Notes under the pieces: generated by a model | What the model was told of the DNA's origin: nothing | The model's database searches: none | Seen by the model: the letters and a program-made list of their open reading frames with translations, nothing else | In this document: positions 10,001-19,757 of the stretch, piece after piece | Position numbering within the stretch: position 1 is the first letter of the stretch | Layout of the letters: each line of letters opens with the position of its first letter | From: Ephydatia muelleri | Taxonomy: Eukaryota; Porifera; Demospongiae; Spongillida; Spongillidae | Assembly (NCBI GenBank): GCA_013339895.1 | Contig: JABACO010000005.1 | Location: 3,564,196 to 3,628,195 of the forward strand | Reading direction: 5' to 3' | DNA length: 64,000 nt | Position numbers and translations under genes: made by a program

Positions 10001-11397
10001 ATCTTCTCCAGTTCCTGGTATGCCCTGAACTGCTTGACTTCATGTTCCTGAGGCTGGTGGCTGTTTGCTTCAGTGCCATCAGATGCTGCCACACCCTCCC
10101 TTGCATGCAAGGAATAGCCGTAGCTAAGGAAATCATATGCATTGGTGCGGAGGCCATGCAGCTCATCTCGCAGGGTATGGTCCACATCAGACAGAGGTGC
10201 AAGAATATTGATCAACCTGTCCACAATGACAAAGTTGTCAATGTGGAAATTGACCTTTACATAGTCCACCCCTGCATGTGCCTCTTGCACCTTACCACCA
10301 CCAGTGATGTGATTGGCAATGGTGTAAAACAATGTTCTCCCAATAGGTGGCTTACCTGGCATTACGTCTCTGTGCTTCATAGTGTACACCTCGTACATGC
10401 TGGCAATGTCGTGCTTTAGCACCAGGGACCTCATTGCAAACATGTTCGTCAGCTCTTTCCATCTGGGATTTCTATTAGGTGAACGTTTTTTGGCTACCCA
10501 GGCAAGGCGACTAATGTTGTCATCACTGTAGATGAACTCCACAGCAAATTCTACAACATCTCTATGCACTCGAGACTGAGTTTTATGATGCTCCTGAAGT
10601 CTCAAACCATGTGTGAGGTAAAGCCTGTCTACCTTTGCCTGAAACATTAGTTCAGATGCATAGTCCTTGCTAATGGACAGGAGTGATGCCACATCCGCAT
10701 GAGGCACATCTGCTAGAGTGACAAGTAGTCTCCTTGCATCACTGGATGTGTAATACTTTTCTCTCTTTAGTACATCACTTATTGTGCTGGGTATAGTGAC
10801 AAGGCTGTCTCTGTCTAACGAAGCATCAGCAGAGGTGGCCTCATTGGACTCAACGACAGACTTGAGGATGAATGCATTCTTCAAGTCGCTTTTAAGTTTC
10901 AAGTTTGGGAGCAGCAAGTGCACCAAGGCCTTCATGCCTTTCAAAAAGACATTTTCAATGCGACAGAAGCTAGGAGAATCTATCTCATCATTGCCCGCGT
11001 AAACAACTTGCCGCCGGATATCAAGACATGGAAGCCGTCGCACGCTACTTTCGCAGTCACAACCCATCAACTTGAAGACACTAAGAATATGCGCCTGTGA
11101 TGATCCATAGTTGCTGCAAGTGGGACTATCTTTTCCACATGTCGTATCAACGATAGAAACTGCACAATGGACACTACTACGTTCCGGATTTATCCGTACG
11201 GGTGTATCTGGTAACGATCTATCCTTCCTTGGACGACCTGGACGTTGGTGGGGTTTGCATAGACAACACTTAGTGCAACGCGTTCCTCCATCACACTTAG
11301 TGCACACTGGTTTCTTGTGCTTCTCAGCACATGATGGCAACATTTTACACTCGACTCGTCCACTAATGACTAAACAACGAATTACGTCACTTTCCAT
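7030..11397 (-). CDS. Putative transposase, Cys-rich / DDE-like / C2H2 / SAP, 1455 aa
   Basis: Uninterrupted ORF of 1455 codons filling the TIR element. N-terminus (about residues 22-60): a cysteine-dense segment (CAEKHKKPVCTKC...CTKCCLC) followed by a basic GRPRKDR AT-hook-like motif. Around residue 617 is Asp in YLIFDFKQKFLAKGF, followed by YYGKKGMLWWGAGV. An acidic repeat (EEGEGDHDGC type, roughly residues 700-920) follows, then LIVQSDNAKNLAG (Asp about 1007) and YYHNEAQSGKDVCDTHF (Glu about 1039, Asp about 1048). These look like the spaced acidic residues of an RNase-H-fold DDE/DDD core split by the acidic insertion, which is inference. Next come a C2H2-like CTVCLYHFKSQLLLAKHVC (about 1230) and a C-terminal SAP domain (LKFDKDLSQWKKEELQTYL, about 1400-1450), a DNA-binding helix pair. 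I know related uncharacterised metazoan sequences but no accepted superfamily name. An open frame inside intact TIRs suggests recent activity. Confidence 0.75.
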   Translation of the reverse strand: MESDVIRCLVISGRVECKMLPSCAEKHKKPVCTKCDGGTRCTKCCLCKPHQRPGRPRKDRSLPDTPVRINPERSSVHCAVSIVDTTCGKDSPTCSNYGSSQAHILSVFKLMGCDCESSVRRLPCLDIRRQVVYAGNDEIDSPSFCRIENVFLKGMKALVHLLLPNLKLKSDLKNAFILKSVVESNEATSADASLDRDSLVTIPSTISDVLKREKYYTSSDARRLLVTLADVPHADVASLLSISKDYASELMFQAKVDRLYLTHGLRLQEHHKTQSRVHRDVVEFAVEFIYSDDNISRLAWVAKKRSPNRNPRWKELTNMFAMRSLVLKHDIASMYEVYTMKHRDVMPGKPPIGRTLFYTIANHITGGGKVQEAHAGVDYVKVNFHIDNFVIVDRLINILAPLSDVDHTLRDELHGLRTNAYDFLSYGYSLHAREGVAASDGTEANSHQPQEHEVKQFRAYQELEKMASAPDLFDDPDTQQAFVDHVKAQLSHCAQATRTVVEQSECSGFSTHSPVFSLDLVPNRKPNRDPKLGGHLECNACRGPFVFYDRLRQVALNKLDEDPTRLDETADVLLTVHQCERRTFRYMAHVMQAAQQSLRMKQAIAEMDSTTAYLIFDFKQKFLAKGFREGGDSYYGKKGMLWWGAGVFIKPYSTEEEVRSGESNEKLHVMIDFSDEKVRLLQQVGVVNEGNDGGVQDVEINENMEGGGYAEEGEADLDGCEEEGEADHDGCEEEGVCDHDGCEEGEGDHDGWEEDGEGAHDGCEEEGEGAHDECEEGVGDHDGCEEGEGAHDGCEEGVGDHNGREEGEGDHDGCEEGESDNDGCEEGKWDGWEEEGDGSDEEGEKDGCEEEGEGNHDGCEEGESDNDGCEEGKWDGWEEEGDGSDEEGEKDGCEEEGEGDGCEEGEGDDDEAGEWCYDNEGMQDKAGGCEEVDMGDLQNVNYEWISEDEEEVDDDKGVDEVDLHFIDCVVQNEQKADGNIVLSCLEAALHALRQRFPHVTKLIVQSDNAKNLAGKQTKLLLPYVCSAAGLRLVAYYHNEAQSGKDVCDTHFSHQQSRVEAYLVQGNGGRKVSTPKQLAVALMEKSLSNTTVLLVKPDFKAPYRSKVIPAISGISEYYAAQYATTDGQQHIKFYNCLGQKMPSACVPIPSCHATSLINAMGEEGINFTGVAVLLNSFSESTGVQVRKDKGRYKKRTKGISQREMQRVQKQHEDEEALKRIQAVYPQCTVCLYHFKSQLLLAKHVCSGVMEHQDVLSIAMRYANTLLATMDFTVSGAVDRASNLLTDDSNLTYATFEFNFYAGWAHTRKKMQPELTTRVTRLIHECWKGGENKDLGKVKISADGVFCRLDELQSQKMIRLSELPVAGKIRVVYQTIGRQSEPKLSDRKRGRSQRNETTQGRQKKARMTFEDLKFDKDLSQWKKEELQTYLCHHNIKKTGNKSELVRRITEYMKTLQN
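8640..9290 (-). repeat. In-frame acidic minisatellite within the transposase
   Basis: Tandem 24-33 bp units encode Glu/Gly/Asp-rich repeats of EEGEGDHDGC type, all unit lengths being multiples of three. An ~120-bp higher-order block is duplicated (about 8696-8816 and 8843-8963). On the plus strand it gives a spurious Leu/Thr-rich frame. Confidence 0.85.
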
Positions 11398-11706
11398 GGG
11401 TCTGGGGACTTACCAAGGCAAGTTGGCTTAACGTTTTGTACAAAATCTAAGCGGATTAATGAAACGTTATTCGCTATGATCTCTATTGGTAAACAAACTA
11501 AGCATGAAAGCACAATAAAACTTGTTGAATAGGGCTTGAGAAAAAAGTGTACTTACGTCCCCGCGATGACCGAGAAATTGCGAATCGCGTCTCTTACAAT
11601 GCATACAGATCTAGCATCAATCTTGCTACAAGATTAAAAATGACATAAACAATTTCAGCGATGGTTGGGCTATCCAAAAATGCCACTCTTGTAGCGAGAA
11701 ACATTT

Positions 11707-11770
11707 TTCCGACTAATTTTCTGAATGGAGGGTTCGACAAAAAAAATGTCCTGTTCTCACGGATCCGGTG
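11707..11770 (-). repeat. Right terminal inverted repeat
   Basis: Read on the minus strand it begins CACCGGATCCGTGAGAACAG and ends AAAATTAGTCGGAA, matching the left end in opposite orientation. Confidence 0.8.
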
Positions 11771-11774
11771 TTAA

Positions 11775-12860
11775 ACAAAAAGAAGGCATGACTGGTGCAC
11801 ACTTGCATTATACATGGCCTCACCTTTCAGCATGCAGTGGTTGAACAGAACATCCTATTTCCATCTTAATTTAAGGCACACTGTAGAGGCTTTAGGACTA
11901 TAGAGGCAATAAACTTTACTTGGGGGTAACTTCTGGCAGATATAGCACGCTGAGTAGCGTACTGTACTTTTCTGATGAAGTGAAACCCCCAGAGCGCATT
12001 CACACGAAGGCTTTACATTGAGTAAGAGTGTTCAAATAGATCGAACAGACCAAGACTCACCTTGTTCGATCTTTTGCTTATCATGGCCAAACAGTATAGC
12101 ATCCATGCCAAGTGGAGTGGTCAATTAAAGAAAAGAGATGCGATTTATATATAGTTGCATACAAGATTCGATCTACGCCGCCATCATTGTTCTACACAAG
12201 TCTGGAAAAGAATTGCAAATAGCCATCGCAAGTATAAAACACACAAAAGACTAGCGACGTACTATTTCTTTCATTGCTCTACTTCAGTCAAGGTGTTACA
12301 GGGTTATAAGACACAGCCGGCACCTGGGATCATTCTTTTTCAGCCAACCATACAGCACCATATTCTCTTCTCGCCCTAAACTCCTACAGGAAGGGCAAGA
12401 TCTGTATTTCACTTTCTAAGCAGTGCTACCTCTGCATTCCAGGAGCTTCAACACAAGATTCATGTAAAAACTCGTCACGCGATTGAGTTATAAAAAATTT
12501 CTGAAGTTCCCGTAGAGTACTGCACGGGAAATCATGACTACAATAGCCATGAGCGCACATATCGTTATCTACACGCGTGTGTGATTGAATGCAATATTCG
12601 TAATGACATGTAATCGGATGGCCGAATTGCTGTGTGATTACAAGGGATATTAAGCTTCATATACTATTATAGGTGCGGCATTTAGATGCTTATATAGTGC
12701 TAAATGCTTCATTTTTAGCAAAAACAGCTCATGAATTTCATTTAACTAATCTTGCAATGAGATATGCTCCATCTTTCCACTGTTCTGTCCTCTGCTTTGG
12801 ATAGCATTAGTTGCACAAATCATGTCACCTTAACTTGTACTGACAAGTAGTAATTTGAAT
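11775..12860. other. Gene 1 last intron, right of the transposon
   Basis: No gene recognised. From about 12690 to 12840 it resembles 62850-63060 in the paralogous block (shared AACAGCTCATGAA and CTGCTTTGGATAGCAT landmarks). Confidence 0.5.
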
Positions 12861-12871
12861 CCTTTATTCAT

Positions 12872-13035
12872 TCATATGCAGTTAAAATGGACACAGGCAT
12901 ATGGCACACTATCAATGTCTGCTGTCCACTTCCAGCCCTTCTTTCCTCCTCCTCCACACACACATGTATCCACACCTTCAGTGTTGCATGTGATTGGCTC
13001 AGAGTGGTTCACACCATGATAGGCGTATTTGGTGT
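12872..13035 (-). CDS. Candidate small terminal exon, Cys/Gly-rich
   Basis: On the minus strand a CAACAG acceptor precedes a phase-1 open frame of 53 codons. It contains CNTEGVDTCVCGGGG, GWKWTADIDSVPYACV and ends at a TGA at 12872-12874, with AATAAA (12863-12868) only a few bases beyond. The cysteine spacing and Trp residues look like part of a small secreted domain, but I do not recognise the family. No upstream exons on this strand were found and it lies antisense in gene 1's intron, so it may be a remnant or a coincidence. Confidence 0.25.
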
Positions 13036-13405
13036 CTGTTGACAAAGTTACAAGTACAATGAAATATATCAGATTCAGGCATCACTCTTGATGTGCCTGT
13101 ATACCTTTTTCCATACATGTTTTTTTAGGCTGGAAAGATCTATAAGTATAGAGTAGACTTAGTTTTGGATGTATGGCGGATGTATTATAACACCCTTGCA
13201 TGTGTTCCATCAATGTGATGCTAAGGTGGCATTGCCAGTGATGGTTTTGATATAGTTATGTTGTGCTTTAATACTTGTAAGCCTTCAAAAAGTACATGTT
13301 GTGGCCTTTGTTGTGCACACTTACAACTTTGTGCATGAAGATGTACAGTACATATCACTACTAATACTGCATTAACCTTTCATCATGCCATATTGTTTTT
13401 TACAG

Positions 13406-13530
13406 CAAACTCTTCACTACCAACAAATGTGAATGAATTACAAACTTCAGCTGCTGTTGGTATTGGAGTTAGCCATGGAGTTGTGATACTAGTAGCATCA
13501 GTGCTGGTGGTGGTGGTCATTGCATTTTAG
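13406..13530 (+). CDS. Transmembrane and stop exon (gene 1, exon 4)
   Basis: The acceptor TTTTTTACAG precedes a phase-1 exon. It encodes a short Ser/Asn-rich stalk (NSSLPTNVNELQTSAAV) and a hydrophobic span of about 22 residues (GVVILVASVLVVVVIAF), then TAG at 13528-13530. Added to exons at 281, 3715 and 5158 the model totals 831 nt and stays in frame: signal peptide, Ig, FN3, transmembrane helix, with no cytoplasmic tail. A tailless protein is unusual. The stop lies exactly where a basic membrane-stop sequence would be expected, and a TGG-to-TAG change would explain it, but that is inference. The polyadenylation signal follows within 30 bp. Confidence 0.65.
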
Positions 13531-13554
13531 AAAGTGTAAGATGTGCACTATTGA

Positions 13555-13560
13555 AATAAA
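13555..13560 (+). terminator. Polyadenylation signal of gene 1
   Basis: AATAAA 24 bp after the stop codon of the transmembrane exon, followed by a T/G-rich stretch. Confidence 0.55.
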
Positions 13561-14590
13561 TGTTGACCAGCTGTTTTAATGTTGTTTCTTTCTCATACAT
13601 GTACATGTATCACCTCAGGACCTGTGTTTTGAACTTATATTTGGGATTTGTTGGTGGAAGCTTAATAATTATTTGAGCAGCTGCGCATAAGCCAGCTGCC
13701 AGGATAGATGGACCTCAAGGATTGTGGATATGAACTGGTATCTACATGATATGAACCATGTACCAGAGATGAGTATGCACACCATTTACTCTATACAGAG
13801 CACAACATGTAGCATGATTTAACTCTTTCATGGGCAAAGCCAATTATTACGGTACACATGTTGTGCAAAAATAAAGTGTTGTGCGTTGCAGGAAAACGTA
13901 GTTAGGAAACAACTTACACTGTATGACCAGGAAACAGCTGATCAATATGTTGTTGACTGCAAAGTGTTAACTGTTTAGACAAACAGAGTGGCTTTAGTAC
14001 AGCACCTGCGGCGCAATATTGCTCTGTTGCCCGTGAAAGAGTTAACTCTACTACCATAATTAACCAGTACAGTTGTACCATGCCCCACCCACACTAACAT
14101 ATCCTGGATGAAGTGGGTGTGTTAGTGAAGATGGAGTAGCATTACCTACTGTAGAGAATACAATCAAACATATTGAATCACTTCTTCAAGGATAACATCA
14201 ATAGTGCCTACTATCAGTCTGAGTAAACATGTGACTTACTGCTCTTCCAGTGATTGTTGCAGGACAACTGCTCTAGCACAGTTTGAGAGTGCCACTCTCA
14301 GTCTGTCACTGATGAGAGCCAACACATGATCCATCCAGTCTCACTCCTACTCTCAATCAACCAAACAAGAAAATGAATTGTATATAATTATAGTGCTCAT
14401 GCTTCATATAGGATATTGCCTATATTGTGTCCGTATGCAAATCTGGTGTCATCCTCAACCCACATCCACTGTTTCATGCGCAGTAAACAGACTAGTTTTT
14501 TGTATGTTCAATCAGTGTGTCATGACCACATATATTATATCTGTATTGCAGAGTTCACCCTTGCAGTGCGGCCTATCAGACACACTTAGG
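13561..14590. other. Intergenic stretch
   Basis: No coding feature, tandem repeat or RNA recognised. Confidence 0.4.
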
Positions 14591-14599
14591 AGGGCTGAC

Positions 14600-15065
14600 T
14601 TTTCTTTCGCATACTTATATAGTTCCATGTCTTGCACTGACAGGGGCAGGCTACTTTAGTTTCTTTGTCTCGCAGCAGCAAGGCTATCCGTAACATCATC
14701 GGTAGACTTAAGTCTCCACCTTAATCCTGATGAGCTGCACACAGCACTTAAATGGCGGCTGGGAATATGCCTTTATGGTGCTTCATGACCCCTCCCCCAA
14801 TCATGTTCATTGTACCTAGAGAAATTCTTGGATCTTTTAAACCACCACAGCATCACCGGCAAGCATTATGGAAATGTGTTTGGCTGTCACGAACGACTGC
14901 TTAACGAAGTCTATAATGCTTGTCTATGCGTTTTATACTCTACTGATGTTGAAGCTGGAAGTGGTCTAGGTACAATTGAACTCAGAACCCAATTTGCAAC
15001 CTGCAGGCATTGTAGTCAGGGGGGCAGAAGCACTAGAGATATTGACATCATAGTAACCTCTCTGC
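14600..15065 (+). pseudogene. Degenerate C-terminal fragment of the RLE-type RT family
   Basis: Around 14632-14770 the frame reads CTDRGRLL(stop)FLCLAAARLSV...LNPDELHTALKWRLG. This aligns with VADKARLLSVSSPHASAWLSV...LDPNEHQMAIKWWLG of the better-preserved copy at 16211-17972. The similarity continues with LLNHHSITGKHYG and VEAGSGLG near 14830-14970 across frame changes. This is an old, diverged copy with stops and frameshifts. Confidence 0.6.
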
Positions 15066-15202
15066 TTAGCTCTGAAATAATTGATGGAAAATCAAGATAA
15101 AATGTATCAAGTAGGCCATTAATGATAAGAAGATGGAATTAGAACTAATCTAGCTTTAATGAATCGGTAGTACAGTCTCATGTGATGAATGGTGACATCC
15201 AG

Positions 15203-15609
15203 TTAAACTTTATGCAAATTGAAATTCCCAAATAAAGTAGGAATGCGTGGTGTGGTGAATGTGGTGTTTAATACAAACACTGATGGCCGGTGTGACCAAT
15301 ACAAATTTACTGTACACTTTAATACAAAATATTCAAAGGGGGAGGGGCTATCTCCTTCATGGCACTGTGATCCATAAGCAGTGTTTGTATTCATTTCCAC
15401 AGCATCTCTCTTCTTAGTAGAGCCCACCTCATCATATACAGTGCCAGGGTCAGCATGTGAACTGCAATTGTGATGAATCTTTGGACCTTCTTGAAATGCC
15501 ACCACACTCCTATAGAGAAAGACACCACAAAGGTGAAAGTGACTGACACACCAATAGCTGTACTAATGGCTGAACCAACTGCAGCTGTCTGGACCCTCTT
15601 GGACACCAC
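15203..15609 (-). pseudogene. Transmembrane exon plus tyrosine-motif cytoplasmic tail
   Basis: The minus frame from about 15609 encodes QTAAVGSAISTAIGVSVTF then a hydrophobic span and WWHFKKVQR. This resembles the transmembrane exon of gene 1 (LQTSAAVGIGVSHGVVILV) but continues into a basic stop-transfer sequence. One frameshift later the tail reads ADPGTVYDEVGSTKKRDAVE and NTNTAYGSQ, to a stop near 15203. TVYDEV has the form of an SH2-docking or ITIM-like tyrosine motif. The frameshift near 15490 may be a mutation or may mark a missed intron. It looks like the 3' part of a related Ig/FN3-type receptor gene on the minus strand; its ectodomain exons were not found. Confidence 0.45.
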
Positions 15610-15660
15610 GCTTTAACATGCAAATGTGGGGTGATGTTGTATTACGCCATAATGCACTCA

Positions 15661-16131
15661 GGGACACTTTAGTGCACTTCCTTCACCGTGCGTATGCTTC
15701 TGTCCAGTTAAAGTTGGCGCTGGGCTCTTTCCAGACCATTCGCAGTCACGACCTGCTGATATTCTGTTGCAGAATTGGAACCTTGGGAGGCTAGTTGCCC
15801 TGGACATCTCCGTTGTCTCACTGCTAAACCCTTCAACTTTAGCTGAAGCGGGAGCAATTAACGTTTGGTGCAGTCCTTGAGGCAACGGAGAGCAAGAAAC
15901 ACCAGGCCAAAGATGAAAAGTGTTCAGCTCTATAGGGTGGGTCTCAACCCCTCTAGCAGTTGATTCTTATGGGGCTTGGGGTAAAGAGGCTTCATTGTTT
16001 TTTGCACAAATTGCTGCTCGGCTTGCAATCCACAAGTCCCTGCCAAAGTCACAGCAATCTTTCGACCTGTTCTCCAACTTAAGCATTTGCTTAATTAGAG
16101 CAAATGCCAGAGCCATTCTACGAAGAGTGTA
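15661..16131 (+). pseudogene. C-terminal fragment of the RLE-type RT family
   Basis: Frame around 15710-15850 reads SRPADILLQNWNLGRLVALDISVV, the PD-(D/E)XK-like segment of this family. After a frame change it continues SYGAWGKEASLFFAQIAARLAI and LIRANARAILRRV up to the stop at about 16131. Only the endonuclease end is present. The downstream 16145-16205 stretch is T-rich. It lies head-to-tail with the longer copy that begins at about 16211. Confidence 0.65.
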
Positions 16132-16210
16132 GAACCATACCTGTCTGTGTATTTTCTTTATTATTATTATTAAAAAGTTTTATTTTATTTTGTTTTAAAA
16201 TTTTTGTTTT

Positions 16211-17972
16211 GAATCACTTCGCCGACTCACCAGCAAATGTCTATGCAGTTTGATTAAGGAAGATGCTTCTGCTTTCTTTCAACCTTTTCAGTTTGGTGTA
16301 GTTCTCCCCCAAGGATGTGAGAAGGTAATCCATGGCCTCAGACGTTGTCTCAATAATCATTGGCATGACTCTGAATTTGTCTGCTTGAAGGTTGATATGA
16401 AGAATGCCTTCAACCTAGTGTCTCGCCAGTCCCTCCTTGACCAATGCACCCTACATTTTCCCCTCCTCCTCCCATGGACAACATGGTGCTATGGCCAACA
16501 CCCTTTCCTATGGCATTCTATGGGAACTTTGACATCTGAGGCTGGTGTACAGCAAGGGGATCCTCTAGGCCCCTTCTACTTCGCCTTGGTCCTGCACCAT
16601 CTGGTCCTTTCCATCTCCAAGGATGAAAGTTGCCAACACTTACTTTTCAATGCATGGTACCTGGATGATGGGGTGGTGGCCGGCCCATCTACCTCTGTCC
16701 AGCATGTTGTATGCCTACTTCAAGATTTAGGTCTCTCATTGGGGCTCCATTTAAATCCATCTAAATGCGAGCTTTTTGGCCAAGGTGACCTCAGTGTATT
16801 CCCTTCTCAGATGAACAAATCTTGTACACCCAACCTTATCATCCTCGGAGCCCCCATAGGGGAGGTTGCCTTTTGTTCATCATTTATTGCCTCTAAACGT
16901 GCTGCTGCCTCCACATTGCTATCCTCCCTGGTGAAGCTCGGGTCATGTGATCCTCAGATTGCTCTCATTCTGCTACGCATGTGTGGTGGGTTTACCAAAT
17001 TGGTCCATGTTGCACGTTCCACTCCCCCATCCCTGGCATTGGATGAGCTGCATGCCTTTGATGAGCAGGTCAGATGCACCTTCACAGGGTGCCAAGCTAT
17101 TGACACTACTGACAGCTCTTGGATGCAGGCCCAGTTGAGCTTAAGTAGAGGTGGCCTGGGGCTTCGTTCACTGGCTCGTCACTCTAATGCAGCCTTTATC
17201 GCCTCCATCAGTACTGCAGGCCTTGCCTCTCCATCAGATAATTTCCTGGCCGATGCAGTCAATTCCTACAACAGGTGTGTTCCCCCTGAGAGTGCAATTG
17301 ATATTAACAGTCTTACATCTTCTCCTTGCCGACAACACACTCTATCAGCTGCATTAGAAAACATTCAATTTAACTCTCTTTTTTCCCAGAGCTCTGTGGC
17401 TGACAAGGCTCGTCTCCTGTCTGTGTCCTCTCCCCATGCCTCCGCTTGGCTCTCTGTAGTACCATCTCCAGGCCTGGGTCTAAGCCTAGACCCCAACGAG
17501 CACCAAATGGCCATCAAGTGGTGGCTCGGGCTAAATACCTCACCTGGCTCACCTCCCTGTGCATTGTGTCCAGAACATCCCTTGGATCACCATGCAGTAA
17601 CATGTAAGAGAGGTGGTGATGCTCTATCCAGGCACAACAAGCTCAGGGATGTAGTGCTTCAGACCTGCCATCGTGCCTGCATAAGCGCCAAGGCGGAGGC
17701 TGGTAGTGGACTAGGACATGAGCTTCGGAACACACGCCCTGCTGACATCCTAGCTTCCAATTGGCTCTGTGGCAAGCCTGCTGCCTTTGACCTTACTGTG
17801 GTGTCTTCGCTTAACCCTACCTTTATCTCTGAAGCGGGTCGCACAGCAGGGTCAGCAGCGGTTGCCGCTGAGCTAAGGAAGCACTCTGCCAATGATGCCA
17901 AGTGTTCCGAGTTGGGGTGGACGTGTATTCCCCTTGTGGCCGAGTCATGGAGCTTGGGGCAGCGAAGCGGTG
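16211..17972 (+). pseudogene. RT with restriction-like endonuclease, 5' part (split by Gypsy insertion)
   Basis: Open frame entering at about 16211 (ESLRRLTSKCLC) and running to 17977. RT motifs are VDMKNAFNLVSR (first catalytic Asp), GVQQGDPLGP and YLDDG (residues 137-141 counting from 16250). A zinc finger follows (C437, C440, H447, C452), then RPADIL...GKPAAFDLTV (about 496-517), a PD-(D/E)XK restriction-like endonuclease pattern. The upstream RT part and N-terminus are missing (5' truncation). Near 17945 a 2-nt loss shifts the frame, since SYGAWG of related copies has become SWSLG. At 17972 the frame is broken by a 9.0-kb LTR element; the coding sequence resumes at 26993. Class assignment (RLE-bearing non-LTR element) is by motif order, not by search. 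Confidence 0.75.
17968..17972 (+). repeat. Left target-site duplication CGGTG
   Basis: CGGTG directly before the left LTR; the same CGGTG follows the right LTR at 26988-26992. Confidence 0.9.
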
Positions 17973-18065
17973 TGTGACATTAGATCTTTACATTAGAAGA
18001 ATGAATCACCATACATCATGTGACACTTATGTAATAATAAATATAGTCCAACAGTTAACTCCACA
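17973..18065 (-). repeat. 3' LTR of the Gypsy element (93 bp)
   Basis: Plus-strand TGTGACATTAGATC...AACTCCACA. It differs from the other LTR at two bases (T/A near position 9 and T/C in CATCATGTG versus CATCACGTG). An AATAAA-type stretch lies inside it on the plus strand. Confidence 0.9.
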
Positions 18066-18076
18066 ACTCTCTTCTT

Positions 18077-19141
18077 TCAGAGTCTTTGAGGTGGACGGAT
18101 GCTTACTCCTGTCTTCAATCTGGTACGCGAGGCAATAGGACTGGATGGTGTTGAATAATTTGACCTCTCATCTACTGCAGGTTCCTCTTGGCTCACTACT
18201 GTTGATTTTTGTCCTACATGTGTTTCCTCCGGTACAGGGACCAGGTGTTCCCGAGTTCTCCTAACTTCACCTGATGGTGTCTCCACGATGCACGATCTGG
18301 GAGTGTTGGCCGATGATGTGACCTTGCCTCTGATACGATTATTGCCACCAGATGAGACCCACACGTCTGTACCAATTGGTATCTCTGATCTAGATTGAAC
18401 ACAATGACTCTCATCATAGTTGCATTTCATTTTAACCTTATACTGTTGGTGTTTTTCTCTGAATGTACCCAGGAAGTCCCATTTGGGTACTAGATGTTCA
18501 CTAATCTGAGGTATGTTGGTCCGAATCAGTCGCCCCATCAAAAGCTGTGCTGGGCTTAGTCCACACCATGATAATGGAGTTGCCCTGTAGCACAACATAG
18601 TGAGGTAGGGGTCATCATCTGAGCTAAGTAGTCTCTTTACTGTCTGCACTGCCCTCTCGGCTTGGCCATTACTCTGGGGGTAATGAGGGCTACTAGTAGT
18701 GTGTTGGAATCTGTAGAGCTCACTGAATTCCTTCATTTCCTTGGACACAAACTGTGGCCCGTTGTCGGAAACCACAATCTCAGGGACCCCAAACCTCGCA
18801 AAAATTGATTTCAATGCAGTTATTACAGCACTGGATGTTGTACTAGCCAGTTTGGTGGTTTCCACATACCTGGAAAAATAATCAACTACAAGTAAGAATG
18901 TTGCACCCTTCATTTCAAAGAGATCTGTTCCAACCTTTTGCCAGGGGTACTTAGGTAACTCTGATGGAATCATAGGCTCCTTACAAGGCACAGATCTCTT
19001 TGCACAGACTAGGCATTGTTTTACGAAGCGCTCAAGGTCCTTGGAGATTCCTGGCCACCAGACACATGAACTTGCTCTAAGCTGGCACCTCTGAATTCCT
19101 TGGTGACCCTGATGTAAACTCTGCCTTGTCTCCTCTTGCAA
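18077..19141 (-). CDS. Gypsy integrase
   Basis: Minus-strand frame of 354 codons. It has an HHCC zinc-binding domain (H10, H13, C43, C46) and a DDE core with Asp73 (VGTDLFE), Asp126 (VVSDNGPQF) and Glu162 (SNGQAERAVQT). The last pair has the 35-residue spacing expected of retroviral-type integrases. A C-terminal beta-rich DNA-binding region (VWVSSGG...REHLVPVPEE) follows. In the source element it is the last part of a single Pol polyprotein and inserts the cDNA. Here it is separated from RNase H by a one-base frameshift around 19135. The integrase module itself has no stop, unlike the RT upstream. The ATG at 19141 is internal to Pol, not a true start. Confidence 0.85.
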   Translation of the reverse strand: MQEETRQSLHQGHQGIQRCQLRASSCVWWPGISKDLERFVKQCLVCAKRSVPCKEPMIPSELPKYPWQKVGTDLFEMKGATFLLVVDYFSRYVETTKLASTTSSAVITALKSIFARFGVPEIVVSDNGPQFVSKEMKEFSELYRFQHTTSSPHYPQSNGQAERAVQTVKRLLSSDDDPYLTMLCYRATPLSWCGLSPAQLLMGRLIRTNIPQISEHLVPKWDFLGTFREKHQQYKVKMKCNYDESHCVQSRSEIPIGTDVWVSSGGNNRIRGKVTSSANTPRSCIVETPSGEVRRTREHLVPVPEETHVGQKSTVVSQEEPAVDERSNYSTPSSPIASRTRLKTGVSIRPPQRL

Positions 19142-19757
19142 AGCCTGGGGATGACTAAGCGTTTTCCAAAGAAAAGGAGCCCATCATATACTGTTAACTC
19201 TCCTCTCAAACTCCAGTATACACATAGTTCAGATTGTAGTCTATGTTTTTCTGGCCATCCAAAACGACAGTACTTAATGACAGCAGACGTAACTGGATCA
19301 CTAGTTTGAGATGAACGATAAACATCCATGCGTGCTTTGCTTGCTGGCAAATGTGCTATTACTTGAGCTGCAAAAAGTTCGGCATCATCCTGGAGTACTT
19401 CACAATCTGTTTCTGGAACAGAGGTAGGGGCTCTAGATAGAGTATCAGCTGTGTACATGAGCTTCCCTGGCACGTGCTTGATGTTAAAATGGTATCTCAT
19501 CAAGCGTAGTCTAAATCTCAAGATCCTCGGTGGGAGGCTATCTAACTGCTTGGAACTCAGTAGTGGCACTAACGGTTTGTGGTCTGTTTCAACTGTGAAC
19601 TGTCTCCCCAGGATATAAATGGAAAACTTGTCGCACGCCCATGTAATTGCCAATGCCTCCTAAATTTGTGCATACCTAGTCTCTGTTTCAGACATCGATC
19701 TGGATGCGAACACAACTGGTCTCCACTCAGCTTCAAATTTCTGAAGAAGGACTGCCC
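19021..19757 (-). pseudogene. Gypsy RNase H and connection segment
   Basis: Minus-strand reading gives VVFASRSMSETETRYAQ, then an in-frame TAG near 19661, then EALAITWACDKFSIYI, TVETDHKPLVPLL and FNIKHVPGKLMYTADTLSR. This is the RNase H domain of Ty3/Gypsy Pol, including the TDHKPL and ADTLSR signatures. The stop falls where related elements have a Lys codon just before EALA. Downstream the spacer reaches the integrase by a frameshift. Confidence 0.8.

Noticed and set aside
17973-18065. Solo short direct repeat or promoter element shared by two genes
   Set aside because: The 93-bp repeats bound gag and pol sequences, start TG and end CA, and have CGGTG duplications, so they are LTRs.
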